A DNA stretch of 64,000 bases from Virgibacillus_F sp049310925 (GCF_049310925.1 NZ_JBMERP010000006.1:1-64000); one strand, 5' to 3'; positions 1 to 8,429 are shown, numbered from the stretch's first letter. The notes: a model not told the origin generated them from the sequence alone. Numbers and translations: made by a program.

Positions 1-162
1 TACCCTTCTGCGATGTATGTCAGATATAAAAAAAATCTGAAAACCAGACGGCGTCTTTTCACTTTCAACAGTTTGATAATTTATTGTATCATGATGAGCC
101 AAGTATACCATATAAATAACTAACATTAAGCCAAGAAATAATATAGAAAGCAGATACACCAT
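1..162 (-). CDS. ypbG: YpbG-like metallophosphoesterase, N-terminal part (runs off window)
   Basis: Partial gene: only the first 54 codons lie in the window. The start is the ATG at 162-160, preceded by an AGAGGAAA ribosome binding site 8 nt upstream. The protein opens with a hydrophobic stretch (about residues 2-22), a single membrane anchor, and then carries FFISDIH at about residues 46-52. That is the first metal-binding motif (D-x-H) of calcineurin-like phosphoesterases. B. subtilis ypbG encodes such a protein and lies next to ypbE/ypbD, which matches the order here. The rest of the catalytic domain cannot be checked. Confidence 0.72.
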   Translation of the reverse strand, partial: MVYLLSILFLGLMLVIYMVYLAHHDTINYQTVESEKTPSGFQIFFISDIHRRRV

Positions 163-214
163 ATAACATTTTTCCTCTCTAATTAAATTTAATAATAATT
201 TGATGTTACCTACC

Positions 215-243
215 GAATAGGACGAATTATCACTTCATACATA
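215..243 (+). promoter_or_regulatory. Candidate sigma-E promoter of the cotJ operon
   Basis: CATACATA at 236-243 fits the sigma-E -10 consensus. GAATAGG at 215-221, 14 nt upstream, is a weaker fit to the -35. It sits about 38 bp before the cotJA start. The cotJ operon is sigma-E dependent in B. subtilis, so the context agrees. Assigned by eye only. Confidence 0.45.
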
Positions 244-280
244 TGAATAGATACGAATTACACAAAGAAGGGAGATTTAT

Positions 281-520
281 ATGTTTACACTATTTAAGTA
301 CTGGGAGCCATATATCAGCCCTTATGATCCATGTCCGCCAATTAGAGTGAAAAACTATACCACCCCACCACAACTGTATATTAATTTTCAACCGCCTGAA
401 TTACCACAGTTTTCTCCAGAAGCAGCTTTATTACATGGGACCCTGTGGCCTGCTTTGTATAGCCCATGGCCAGATCCAGACCCAATATTGAAGCCTTGGA
501 GAGGTGATGACAGTGAATAA
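281..520 (+). CDS. cotJA: Spore coat-associated protein CotJA
   Basis: Small (79 aa) proline- and aromatic-rich protein with the CotJA features: a YWEPYISPYDPCPPI block at about residues 7-21, a PPELPQFSPEAAL block mid-protein and a WPDPDPILKPW tail. An AAGGGAG site precedes the ATG by 8 nt. It is the first gene of a cotJA-cotJB-cotJC operon. In B. subtilis these proteins assemble into the inner coat in the mother cell. Its molecular function beyond assembly is not known. Confidence 0.93.
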   Translation: MFTLFKYWEPYISPYDPCPPIRVKNYTTPPQLYINFQPPELPQFSPEAALLHGTLWPALYSPWPDPDPILKPWRGDDSE

Positions 521-776
521 AACGATGCCCCCTGAATACTACAAGTTATTAGAAGAAATTCAAGAAGTTGATTTTGTTTTAGTTGAACTCAATCTCTATC
601 TAGATTCCCATAACCATGATTACGATGCAATAGAACAATACAACTTAAACGTTAAAAAAAGCAAACAATTAAAAAATGTATTTGAAAAGAAATTTGGACC
701 ACTTATGCACTTTGGAAGAAGTTATTCCAACTATCCTTGGGATTGGGATAATACTCCGTGGCCCTGGCAGGTTTAA
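513..776 (+). CDS. cotJB: Spore coat protein CotJB
   Basis: Small acidic-aromatic protein ending in a WDWDNTPWPWQV tail typical of CotJB, with the YYKLLEEIQEVDFVLVEL helix near the N-terminus. It overlaps the end of cotJA, so the two are probably translationally coupled. Starts are possible at GTG 504, ATG 507 or GTG 513. I chose GTG 513 because it lies 8 nt after the GGAGAGG site at 498-504 and gives the usual length (87 aa). Confidence 0.9.
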   Translation: MNKTMPPEYYKLLEEIQEVDFVLVELNLYLDSHNHDYDAIEQYNLNVKKSKQLKNVFEKKFGPLMHFGRSYSNYPWDWDNTPWPWQV

Positions 777-823
777 TCAACCAGTAAAATTATATACCCA
801 ACGAACAGGAGGGAACTACATCA

Positions 824-1393
824 GTGTGGTATTATGAGAAGAAATTAGAATATCCTGTAAAGGTAAGTGAATGTAATCCTCGATTGGCAAAGTATTTAAT
901 TGAACAATACGGTGGGGCTGATGGCGAGCTTTCTGCTGCCTTACGTTATTTAAATCAGCGTTACACGATACCGGATAAAGTTGTAGGTATGTTAACGGAT
1001 ATAGGTACGGAGGAATTTGCACATCTCGAAATGATTGCAACTATGATTTATAAACTTATGAAAGATGCCACGCCGGAACAAATAGAGGAAGCAGATCTTG
1101 CTGCTCATTACGTTAACCACGATAAAGCATTATTTTATCACAATGCAGCCGGAGTGCCTTGGACGGCCTCATATATACAAGCTAAAGGCGATCCAATTGC
1201 TGATTTGTATGAAGACATTGCTGCTGAGGAGAAGGCTCGGGCTACCTATCAATGGATTATTAATTTGAGTGATGATCCACAGTTGAACGATAGTCTTAGT
1301 TATTTGCGCGAGCGTGAAATAGTTCATTCTATGCGTTTTCGGGAAGCCGTAGAAATACTGAAAGAGGAAAGGGATAGGAAGAAAATATTCTAA
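824..1393 (+). CDS. cotJC: Spore coat protein CotJC, manganese-catalase family
   Basis: A 189-residue protein of the CotJC/manganese-containing catalase family, a four-helix ferritin-like fold with glutamate and histidine metal ligands (for example the EEFAHLEMI segment at about residues 64-72 and EREIVHSMRF near the C-terminus). GTG start at 824 with AGGAGGG at 806-812. It is the last gene of the cotJ operon, 47 bp after cotJB, and is followed by a hairpin terminator. Catalase activity in the coat is inferred from the family. Confidence 0.93.
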   Translation: MWYYEKKLEYPVKVSECNPRLAKYLIEQYGGADGELSAALRYLNQRYTIPDKVVGMLTDIGTEEFAHLEMIATMIYKLMKDATPEQIEEADLAAHYVNHDKALFYHNAAGVPWTASYIQAKGDPIADLYEDIAAEEKARATYQWIINLSDDPQLNDSLSYLREREIVHSMRFREAVEILKEERDRKKIF

Positions 1394-1410
1394 TGTGTGC
1401 TTAACTATAC

Positions 1411-1450
1411 AGATTTTAAGTGTCACCAGAAAAGGTGACACTTAAAATCT
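1411..1450. terminator. Bidirectional terminator between cotJC and ypbE-like gene
   Basis: Perfect 17-bp inverted repeat (1411-1427 with 1434-1450) and a 6-nt loop, between two convergent genes. The right arm includes the last two codons and stop of the minus-strand gene. Confidence 0.75.
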
Positions 1451-1801
1451 GGATGGCAACTTGATTAAATCATTCCCCCATACATAATATACACCGAGCA
1501 GTACAATTACCAAGGTTAAAATTACAGCACTGATTCGCAAAAGTGGGCGACTAACCTTCAATTTAATAGAATGGTTTTGGTTACTGTGAATTTCCTTTCT
1601 CGGTGGAAGATTTAAAATATCAGCTGTACGACTGTTTTCATTTTCTTCAAATGATGTACTTTCCAAATCATAAGTTAAATTACCAGACACAGTAGCGTTG
1701 TCTTCTTTTGGTGTTTCACTAGATTTATTATCCTGGACCTCATTAATTAACTTTCTAAGCTCATTAGCTTGATCATTATATTCACTATTGTTTTCAACCA
1801 T
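1442..1801 (-). CDS. YpbE-like membrane protein without a LysM domain
   Basis: A 119-aa protein: a long acidic, Ser/Thr/Asn-rich N-terminal region (about residues 1-80), then basic residues and one transmembrane helix (about 86-109), and a very short tail. It sits after the CAAX protease gene, the place of ypbE in B. subtilis. YpbE there is roughly twice as long, with an extracellular LysM domain after the helix; here the protein stops about 10 residues after the helix, inside a terminator hairpin. Start ATG 1801 is chosen (GAGGTG 6 nt upstream) over the TTG at 1804. Orthology rests on position and topology. Confidence 0.6.
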   Translation of the reverse strand: MVENNSEYNDQANELRKLINEVQDNKSSETPKEDNATVSGNLTYDLESTSFEENENSRTADILNLPPRKEIHSNQNHSIKLKVSRPLLRISAVILTLVIVLLGVYYVWGNDLIKLPSRF

Positions 1802-2378
1802 CAATTACACCTCTTTTTTGAAACCGAATTGTTAAACCTAAAACAAAATCAACAACAAAATGAATAATAATTGTTACAAATAAGTTTTCGGTAAGCAGAA
1901 ATATGTATCCGATATAAAAGCTGACAAGCAGAATGGATAGGAACAGAACAGGTTTTTGTAAATATCGGAAATGAATGAGGGCAAATAACGTGCTTGCAAG
2001 TATATAACCAAATGTAGTCTGAATGACTCCTCGAAACAATAATTCCTCTGCAATAGCAATTAGAAGCACCAAAACAAAAATTTCCAGGACTGAGCGATTC
2101 CGAAAAATTCTTTGATTGATCCCACCATCGTCATAAAATCGGGCAGGTAATAAAGTCAAGCACAAATCTATTGCTACAATAATTAACCCAGGTAGTACTC
2201 CATAGTAGAAGAAATCGTAATAAGAAAGTTCAAAATAATAGTGCCAATCCAGGAACGATTCGAATAGAAAGTAACTTAACGTTATACTCAGACATATTAG
2301 TAATGATTGTGACACAATCAGTTGAAACTTAAGGTCATGATCAGATAATTGTTTAATAATATCACTTTGTTTACGCAT
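1794..2378 (-). CDS. ypbD: CPBP (CAAX protease family) intramembrane metalloprotease, YpbD-like
   Basis: A 194-aa polytopic membrane protein with the Abi/CPBP signature: EELLFRG at residues 111-117 (catalytic glutamates and arginine), a second motif around ALIHF (His 136) and a third histidine in the IIHFVVD segment. About six membrane helices. It lies 41 bp after recQ and overlaps the next gene by a few bases, as in the B. subtilis ypbB-recS-ypbD-ypbE order. The substrate is unknown. Confidence 0.85.
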   Translation of the reverse strand: MRKQSDIIKQLSDHDLKFQLIVSQSLLICLSITLSYFLFESFLDWHYYFELSYYDFFYYGVLPGLIIVAIDLCLTLLPARFYDDGGINQRIFRNRSVLEIFVLVLLIAIAEELLFRGVIQTTFGYILASTLFALIHFRYLQKPVLFLSILLVSFYIGYIFLLTENLFVTIIIHFVVDFVLGLTIRFQKRGVIDG

Positions 2379-2419
2379 TCCTGCCCCCCGACTCGTTCCA
2401 TAATTCAGGAAGTAGTATT

Positions 2420-3985
2420 TCAGCTCGATTTATTTTCTTTTAACAGTAGTAAGTACCGTAACTTCTCTTCCCAATTTTGATTACTTTTTTCTTCTACCTG
2501 TTGGTCAGTTTGCCAGTTTGATAGATTAAAGCCGCAATTACTGCAGCATGATTGTAAAGGGGTTGTATAATTTGGTTGAAAACCCCTATAAAGTTCTTCG
2601 CGTAAGCATGTGTCTGTTTCAACCCAAGCTATCATTTCACGTAACTTTTTTTCTTTAATAGTAAGCCGCACATTAACGAATTTATCAATGGCTTCAAATG
2701 CGTATTTCCACCTGTCTAACTCGTACAAAATTTGTTTTCCTTTTATCATACCATGGTTTTCAAAATGGTAGTGCAAAAATCTCCATTGAATTTCAGTAAT
2801 TTGAAAAGTTTTTTCTATCTGCTCGATATTTTGTGGTATTGGTTCATTCTTATTATATCTGTCATATAGCTTCCTGAAAACGATTTTCAGTTCGTCTGTT
2901 TGTGGTAGTTCTCTTTTAATTAATTTATATGGAAGATAATGATCCTGTTCAGAGTACAATAATAGGCTGACACTTTCATTCCCATCGCGGCCCGCTCTTC
3001 CCACTTCCTGAATAAAAGATTCCAGTTGCAGTGGAAAGTGATAGTGAATAATTAACCTTATATCCTGTTTATTTATCCCCATTCCGAAAGCACTCGTACA
3101 GCATATGACATCCAGTTGTCCATTCATAAATTGCTGTTGTACAGAAATGCGATCTATTGTTTCCATTCCACCATGGTAATAAGCAACGCGTAAGGTCGGA
3201 TGGTTGTTTTGTAAAAAAGCTGATAGTTGTTCTGTTGCAGCTCTACTAGAAAAATAAATAATAGTTGGAACACGCAGGTGATTAAATAAACGATTAATCT
3301 TTTCATTTTTGTCTTTATCATTTTCTGCCTTTTCAATAGAAAATACAATATTCTCTCGATCCATTGGATAAACATGACTTATCATTGATGGTCTTCTTAG
3401 GATTGCTTTTATATCCTGTTGAATTTCTTTGGTGGCTGTTGCACTCAAAGCTAATATTGGAGGACTGTTTAGTTCAGAAACAGTCTCACTTATTTTTAAG
3501 TAGTCCGGTCGGAAGTCATGCCCCCATTGTGATATACAGTGTGCTTCGTCAATTACCAGCAAACTGACTTTTAACTGTTTTAGGTAGTTAAGCAGTTCAT
3601 CCTGCTGGATTAATTCGGGCGAAACATAAATTAATTTATATTTGTCCAAATGTTGATAAACCTTTTTTCTTTCCCGAGGTTCGATAAAACTATTAAGAGC
3701 TACTACCTCTTTAAAATTAGAAGCTTTAAGCTGTTTAACTTGATCAATCATCAAAGAAATTAGCGGGGAAATAACTATTGTACTTCCTTCTAATAATTGA
3801 GCTGGCAACTGATAACAAATTGATTTACCCATCCCTGTTGGAAGGATTCCAAATACATCCTCCCCCCTCATCACGTCGCTAATAATTTCTAATTGACCTG
3901 TTCGAAATGTTTTGTATCCAAAATATTTATGTAAATCATTTTCTAAGGCTAATTTGGAATTTAATACATTGTTCAACCTAATCAC
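2420..3985 (-). CDS. recS: RecQ-family ATP-dependent DNA helicase (RecS type)
   Basis: Superfamily 2 DNA helicase with Walker A PTGMGKS at residues 50-56, DEAH box at 146-149 followed by the RecQ-typical CISQWGHDFRPDY, helicase C motifs (AFGMGINK, QEVGRAGRDG) and a C-terminal cysteine cluster (SCCSNCGFN). At 521 aa it lacks an HRDC domain, like the short RecS paralogue of B. subtilis rather than full RecQ. It overlaps ypbB by 8 bp, so the two are co-translated. Start may be GTG 3985 or TTG 3976; the AGGTAGGTGAT stretch suits the TTG better. Confidence 0.93.
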   Translation of the reverse strand: MIRLNNVLNSKLALENDLHKYFGYKTFRTGQLEIISDVMRGEDVFGILPTGMGKSICYQLPAQLLEGSTIVISPLISLMIDQVKQLKASNFKEVVALNSFIEPRERKKVYQHLDKYKLIYVSPELIQQDELLNYLKQLKVSLLVIDEAHCISQWGHDFRPDYLKISETVSELNSPPILALSATATKEIQQDIKAILRRPSMISHVYPMDRENIVFSIEKAENDKDKNEKINRLFNHLRVPTIIYFSSRAATEQLSAFLQNNHPTLRVAYYHGGMETIDRISVQQQFMNGQLDVICCTSAFGMGINKQDIRLIIHYHFPLQLESFIQEVGRAGRDGNESVSLLLYSEQDHYLPYKLIKRELPQTDELKIVFRKLYDRYNKNEPIPQNIEQIEKTFQITEIQWRFLHYHFENHGMIKGKQILYELDRWKYAFEAIDKFVNVRLTIKEKKLREMIAWVETDTCLREELYRGFQPNYTTPLQSCCSNCGFNLSNWQTDQQVEEKSNQNWEEKLRYLLLLKENKSS

Positions 3986-5027
3986 CTACCTGCTCTATAC
4001 TTGCCAGTACAAGTCGAATTTGAAAATAACTAATATCCTGTTCAACCATTTGTTTAATATCTTTTAATTTAAAGGTATTTTTTTTCTTTACTGCATTTGC
4101 TATTTGCTGTTGTTGCTGTTCAGTTACAAAACTCGTAATTGGAAATGTAGAACTAAAAAGCGCTACTTCAACAATATGGTCAAAGATGGTGTTTTCCTTT
4201 AACTTCCTCATATGACTAATTTCATTAATTGAATAACCTTTTTGAAATAACTCATAGGTTTTGCTAGCAGAATTCGTAATAAACTGCCTACTCTGAAGAT
4301 CACTAACAATACTGCTAATGGTTGGAAAGGAATGGGGTTCATTATAAACTTTGTCCAATATTACATGATTGATTCTCTCTATAATAAACGAAATTTCTAT
4401 CTTATCCTTATGATATCCTTGGGCTAGCTGATCCTTACTTCTACCATAATGCTTGTAACCTGATAAACGATCAACGTATATAGTAGCCTCTTCGACTGAA
4501 TAATCACTTAACAGTCTAAGTAATTCATTATAAATTTGAATTGAATAGGACGCTTTATCATGTTTTACTTGATTAAAAACACGTTTAACCCACTCCAAAA
4601 TTTGTGGTTTATCACTAACCGGGATAAATGAATAATGATTATGTAAACTATTCGATAATGTTTGTATGAGCATAATCATTCTTTCATAAAAAATAGACGA
4701 GATATTATGAAACTGTAAACCATTAAATTTATCCAAACGTACCATCTTGTTTCGCTCTAACCAGTTATTTCCTTTTTCAGTAATTGAACAACACATCAAT
4801 TCATTCTTCTGTAACAGATTATCAGAAACCATTTTATTTATTATTGTATCAAATTCTGACTTTCGCAGGGAGCGATTGATCCCGTAAAAATCTGTTAAAT
4901 GATAGCTATGCGCATCTTGTACTGTTTGAATCGACTTTTTCCCTTTAATTAAATGGTAAATTGCTGAACTCGTTCTATTTTGATCAAAATGCTGACTGCA
5001 TTTTAATATTATTCCCTCTGTTAGCAT
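3978..5027 (-). CDS. ypbB: YpbB-like helix-turn-helix protein
   Basis: A 349-aa protein that matches YpbB by position between ferredoxin and recS. The C-terminal part (about residues 255-345) has two helix-turn-helix-like segments, the clearest being ELFQKGYSINEISHMRKLKENTI, as found next to RecQ-family helicases. No enzyme motif is seen. The close coupling to the helicase suggests a shared role in DNA repair or recombination, which is inference. Confidence 0.82.
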   Translation of the reverse strand: MLTEGIILKCSQHFDQNRTSSAIYHLIKGKKSIQTVQDAHSYHLTDFYGINRSLRKSEFDTIINKMVSDNLLQKNELMCCSITEKGNNWLERNKMVRLDKFNGLQFHNISSIFYERMIMLIQTLSNSLHNHYSFIPVSDKPQILEWVKRVFNQVKHDKASYSIQIYNELLRLLSDYSVEEATIYVDRLSGYKHYGRSKDQLAQGYHKDKIEISFIIERINHVILDKVYNEPHSFPTISSIVSDLQSRQFITNSASKTYELFQKGYSINEISHMRKLKENTIFDHIVEVALFSSTFPITSFVTEQQQQQIANAVKKKNTFKLKDIKQMVEQDISYFQIRLVLASIEQVGD

Positions 5028-5148
5028 GTTATGACCCCTTAGAAAAATTAAAGTGTGACTAATAATAGCTTATTTCATTGAATTGTTCCTGCTAACGTTT
5101 TACAATAGAAGATATATGAAAGTTTTTTTCATGATGGAGGTTTTATTC

Positions 5149-5403
5149 TTGGCAAAATATACGATTGTGGATAAGGAAACGTGTATTGCATGCGGCGCAT
5201 GTGGTGCAGCAGCACCTGATATATATGATTATGATGACGAAGGTATAGCGCATGTAGTAATAGATGAAAACACAGGAACAGGTGAAGTACCTGAAATTCT
5301 TGAAGAAGATATGATAGATGCTTTTGAAGGTTGCCCAACAGATTCAATTAAAATTTCTGACAAGAAATTTGACGGTAATCCACTAAAGTTTGAAGACGAA
5401 TAA
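5149..5403 (+). CDS. fer: Ferredoxin, [4Fe-4S]
   Basis: An 84-aa acidic electron carrier. The cluster ligands are CIACGAC (Cys 12, 15, 18) plus the distant GCP (Cys 62), the one-cluster pattern of the B. subtilis Fer. The open frame runs back to 5083, but the start is TTG 5149: GGAGG at 5136-5140 lies 8 nt upstream, and the resulting N-terminus MAKYTIVDKETC is that of the family. Divergent from ypbB, as in B. subtilis. Confidence 0.96.
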   Translation: MAKYTIVDKETCIACGACGAAAPDIYDYDDEGIAHVVIDENTGTGEVPEILEEDMIDAFEGCPTDSIKISDKKFDGNPLKFEDE

Positions 5404-5406
5404 TAC

Positions 5407-5441
5407 AAATCTGGTCCTACCTATTAGGACCAGATTTTTTT
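5407..5441 (+). terminator. Rho-independent terminator of fer
   Basis: 13-bp stem (5407-5419 with 5425-5437), 5-nt loop and T-run, 3 bp after the fer stop codon. Confidence 0.85.
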
Positions 5442-5449
5442 AGTTTTAA

Positions 5450-5507
5450 AAAATTTTCTGCAAAAATGCAACTAGGACTTTCTCCGTAAGGCTTCGCGAT
5501 AGTTTTC
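5450..5507 (+). repeat. Degenerate copy of the ~80-bp interspersed repeat
   Basis: Contains a recognisable core (TGCAACTAGGACTTTCTCC, then AAGGCTTCGCGATA and GTTTTCT) in the same order as the clear copies at 19397, 27890 and 34099. The hairpin arms are eroded. Confidence 0.5.
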
Positions 5508-5512
5508 TCCAG

Positions 5513-5767
5513 CTAATGTGCCAGTTCTTCCATACATTCAATCACATCTTCACCAATTACGCTTTGGATGATTTCGCTACTGCGAAATAGAGCGCATAAT
5601 GCAACGATTATTGTCCAATTTGCCTTTAGACGGCTTTTTTCAATTTGTACAAGTGTTTTTTTAGAAATACCCAGGATTCTGGCCATCTGTTCTTGGGTAT
5701 AATCAAACTCAACCCGTACTAATTTAATTTTAGCAGAAAGTATATCAATAACATCTTTTCTATCCAT
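5513..5767 (-). CDS. XRE-family helix-turn-helix regulator
   Basis: An 84-aa protein from ATG 5767 (the open frame continues to 5830, but no good upstream start is seen). The N-terminal half is a Cro/C1-type helix-turn-helix: TQEQMARILGISKKTLVQIEKS is the helix-turn-helix core. The tail is a short hydrophobic helix followed by acidic residues. A lone regulator between fer and rsiX; its target is unknown and autoregulation is only a guess. Confidence 0.8.
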   Translation of the reverse strand: MDRKDVIDILSAKIKLVRVEFDYTQEQMARILGISKKTLVQIEKSRLKANWTIIVALCALFRSSEIIQSVIGEDVIECMEELAH

Positions 5768-5846
5768 TTTCGCATCATTCCTATTATTTATAATTAACTT
5801 TATACTAGTTTGTGTCTGTTTGAAAGTCAACTTGAATTCTTGAACA

Positions 5847-6824
5847 TTAACGTTGCAGATCTATCGGATTAACTGCAAGCGGTACATTTATCGGGTTATT
5901 TAATTGATATGGACCGATTTGATTGATAGTAGTGTTTGTAAATTTCACTGCATCGTAACCAAAGCTTTTGGCTGACATTAAAATCGCTTGAATCATTTTT
6001 TTGTACTGAGCATTGTCTATAAATTCAGCATTTGAAGTTAATTCCAACTGAATTACATTATCTTCTAGTTGGGTTAATGAAAAAGATACATTATCTGGTA
6101 TCGCTGGGACGACGTTGGGCCTGTCATTCGTTTTTTTCATTTTTTCAAGTGCATCTTTAAAATTACTATTCTGCCCTAAAGAAACCGGCAGTAAAAACTC
6201 TTTTGTATTAATTGGGCTCTGATAGATGTTATAACCAGTACTGTCAACCATTACCTCCCCTGATTTTCCTAATGGTATATCAATTTTAAAATGGTTTGAA
6301 TCAAACATTCCAGATAACTTTTTTTCTATTACTCTCCGTTGCTCATTGTAAAATACATCTGTCTGGTCAACTGGTATTACATAAGAAAAAGGGATCAAAA
6401 GCTCACCTTTCTTCGCTTGTACGTTTCCGTGTACGAGCCTCTCATAATCCTTTATTTGTTCTATTACCAAATTAGAGTTTGTTGGTTCCTCGACTCTTTT
6501 TAGTAGACTTTCACTTGAACTTTTAGCTTCATTCTGTAAGGCATCTTCTTGAGAAACTGCTTTGTCATACGAATTTTCTGATCTAGAGTAATCTCCAAAA
6601 CTTTGACCCTGTAAGTTAGCAATTACAACAAAAATTAACAGTATAAAACTGAGGCTAACCGTCGGAATTAGTACGAACCTTTTTTTTCGCTTCTTTTTAG
6701 TGGGGTGATTTACTCGGGAAGAGATGCGATGATACATTTCTGCTTTATCACTATTTGAAGCAATCTCTGGCATGTTCTTCAACGATTCCTTGATGTTTTC
6801 TTCATGTTGATCAGATGACACCAT
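5847..6824 (-). CDS. rsiX: Anti-sigma-X factor RsiX-like
   Basis: A 325-aa single-span membrane protein: short cytoplasmic N-terminal region, a KKKRKKR patch, a transmembrane helix (about residues 49-70) and a large extracytoplasmic domain. Its start overlaps the sigX stop by one base (TAATG), so it is translationally coupled to the sigma factor. That arrangement and the sigX-rsiX order of B. subtilis indicate the cognate anti-sigma factor. Sequence similarity within RsiX is low, so function rests mainly on topology and context. Confidence 0.8.
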   Translation of the reverse strand: MVSSDQHEENIKESLKNMPEIASNSDKAEMYHRISSRVNHPTKKKRKKRFVLIPTVSLSFILLIFVVIANLQGQSFGDYSRSENSYDKAVSQEDALQNEAKSSSESLLKRVEEPTNSNLVIEQIKDYERLVHGNVQAKKGELLIPFSYVIPVDQTDVFYNEQRRVIEKKLSGMFDSNHFKIDIPLGKSGEVMVDSTGYNIYQSPINTKEFLLPVSLGQNSNFKDALEKMKKTNDRPNVVPAIPDNVSFSLTQLEDNVIQLELTSNAEFIDNAQYKKMIQAILMSAKSFGYDAVKFTNTTINQIGPYQLNNPINVPLAVNPIDLQR

Positions 6825-7360
6825 TACGCATCCCCTCCTTTAGATTTACTGCTGTCTCTTAATACCTTTAAACCTCTATGTTGTGTGGTTTTTACTTTGC
6901 TTTGGCTAAATCCTAATATCTCTGCTGTTTCATTTATAGAGAATGATTGTATATAGCGTAATATCAAAACACTTTTTTGATCAGGTGTACATTTATCCAT
7001 CGACCTATAAATATGTTGTATTTCTTCATTTTGAATTGCTATTTCTTCAGGCAATGGCAGTTCATCTGGAAGTGATGAATCTTTTTCAGTCCAATCAATA
7101 AATTCATAGACTTTGTTTCTTTTTCTTTTTTGCGCACGAAAATAATCTATTGTTATATGTCTGGCAATAGAAAATAACCATGTCTTCTCGCTACTTTCAC
7201 CTCTGAAATTTTTATAGGATTTTAATACTTTAATGTAAACCTCCTGAACAAGATCCTCTGTTAATTGTTTGTCTTTAACCATATAAAAAACAAACTTATA
7301 CAATTCATTATGATATTTATCGTATAAACCCTCAAAAATATCTTTCATCGTATTCTCCAA
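6824..7360 (-). CDS. sigX: ECF RNA polymerase sigma factor SigX
   Basis: A 178-aa extracytoplasmic-function sigma factor with region 2 (FVFYMVKDKQLTEDLVQEVY, about residues 23-42; the SSEKTWLFSIARH block of 2.4) and region 4 (SFSINETAEILGFSQSKVK, about 145-163). The sequence and the neighbourhood (resE side, rsiX downstream) match SigX, which in B. subtilis controls envelope charge and antimicrobial peptide resistance. A near-perfect ECF promoter lies just upstream, so it very likely activates its own operon. Confidence 0.92.
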   Translation of the reverse strand: MENTMKDIFEGLYDKYHNELYKFVFYMVKDKQLTEDLVQEVYIKVLKSYKNFRGESSEKTWLFSIARHITIDYFRAQKRKRNKVYEFIDWTEKDSSLPDELPLPEEIAIQNEEIQHIYRSMDKCTPDQKSVLILRYIQSFSINETAEILGFSQSKVKTTQHRGLKVLRDSSKSKGGDA

Positions 7361-7371
7361 TCACCGAATTA

Positions 7372-7398
7372 GTCGTGTACCTGAACCAAAATGTTACA
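7372..7398 (-). promoter_or_regulatory. Autoregulatory ECF (sigma-X type) promoter of sigX-rsiX
   Basis: On the minus strand: TGTAAC (7398-7393), exactly 17 nt, then CGAC (7375-7372). This is the B. subtilis sigma-X/W type consensus with canonical spacing. It ends 11 bp before the sigX start codon, so the leader is very short. Confidence 0.75.
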
Positions 7399-7449
7399 CA
7401 ATTACATTCGATTTTTTTATTCTATTAAAAGTTTATACTAAAATGGAAC

Positions 7450-7480
7450 AAAAAAAAATACCAACTTATTTAGTTGGTAT
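7450..7480 (-). terminator. Terminator of the B12-controlled operon
   Basis: Stem 7458-7466 with 7472-7480 followed on the minus strand by a long T-run (7450-7459). The hairpin overlaps the stop and last codons of the ECF S-component gene. Confidence 0.75.
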
Positions 7481-7985
7481 TATGAATATAAAATCGGTCT
7501 TTTGCGTATTTTTTAAAAAAGAAAGAAATAATGGGATACAACATAACCATAAATACTCCATTACCAATTGCATGCGCTGTATCAAAAGGTAGGCCAGCCA
7601 AGTAATAGGGAAGAAATTCGCCTGCAATGGTATAGGTGGTTAATGAAAGAACTAATCCATACAAATAACCACAAAATACAGCGAATATAGTCAGTGAAAT
7701 AATTGAATGTTTTTTTCTGTACCTGCCAATTATCCCACTAAACAATCCTATTAAAGACCATGCAACAATTTGCCATACAGTCCATATCCCCATACCCAAA
7801 ATCATATTTGTTAGAAACGTAGTCAATACTGCTAGCGTCATCGCTGCTAAAGGACCTAAAAACAAACCACATATAATAATGATTGCTGTTACGGGCTGAA
7901 CATTGGGAATAAAGGTAAATGCAAACCTACCAACTACAGCCAGAGCGGCCAACAACGCTAATAAGGTTAATTTATACGTATTCAT
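7470..7985 (-). CDS. ECF-transporter S component, probably for cobalamin or a precursor
   Basis: A 171-aa very hydrophobic protein with five to six helices and the S-component look: LLALLAALAVVGRFAF at the N-terminus (the small-residue helix that contacts the EcfT scaffold) and VQPVTAIIIICGLFLGP after it. It has no ATPase of its own; energy-coupling factor ATPases and EcfT would come from elsewhere in the genome. It lies 6 bp after a DUF4430-like lipoprotein gene and both follow a cobalamin riboswitch, so the likely substrate is cobalamin or a corrinoid/DMB-type precursor. Family assignment is strong; substrate is inferred from the riboswitch. Confidence 0.8.
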   Translation of the reverse strand: MNTYKLTLLALLAALAVVGRFAFTFIPNVQPVTAIIIICGLFLGPLAAMTLAVLTTFLTNMILGMGIWTVWQIVAWSLIGLFSGIIGRYRKKHSIISLTIFAVFCGYLYGLVLSLTTYTIAGEFLPYYLAGLPFDTAHAIGNGVFMVMLYPIISFFFKKYAKDRFYIHNTN

Positions 7986-7991
7986 TCATAG

Positions 7992-8429
7992 TCATTCCCA
8001 AGATTGCAGATCAAAGTTAACGGTATCGCCAAGTGATAATTCAAGCTCCTTAGCTCCTACGCTTGCCATTTCACCATTTACAGTAAACATCCACGCCATT
8101 TGTTCACTTTCGTTAGCCTTAATTCCTTCTATGGACGTGATGTATCCAGCATCATCTTCAATTTCAAAATTTTCCTTCATAACATCGTAAAGAATGGCTC
8201 CTTCTTCTATAGCAATTTCTTTTTCGGTAACCGTTTCTTCACCTTTTTTCTTTGTAATGGAAATTGTAACTATTTCTTCTTTTTGTTCATTATCAGATGT
8301 ATTGCTTTCGCTCGTTTGCGATTGTTCATTGGATGGACTTGACTGTTCTCCACCAGATTCCTGGTTACATCCACCTAATAAACCGATTACCATTACCAAT
8401 GAAACTAGAAATAACTTATAATTCCCCAT
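7992..8429 (-). CDS. DUF4430-like lipoprotein, putative surface B12-binding partner
   Basis: A 145-aa lipoprotein: signal peptide with lipobox LLGGC (Cys 21), a Ser/Glu/Asn-rich linker (about residues 22-50) and a C-terminal domain (about 53-145). The domain has the pattern of DUF4430/transcobalamin-C-like domains: a start of ISITKKKGEE, then ILYDVMKENF, GYITSIEGI, AWMFTVNGE and a closing LGDTVNFDLQSW. Those domains occur in vitamin B12-binding proteins. It is the first gene after the cobalamin riboswitch, 6 bp before the ECF S component. A role in capturing corrinoids outside the membrane is inference. Confidence 0.72.
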   Translation of the reverse strand: MGNYKLFLVSLVMVIGLLGGCNQESGGEQSSPSNEQSQTSESNTSDNEQKEEIVTISITKKKGEETVTEKEIAIEEGAILYDVMKENFEIEDDAGYITSIEGIKANESEQMAWMFTVNGEMASVGAKELELSLGDTVNFDLQSWE

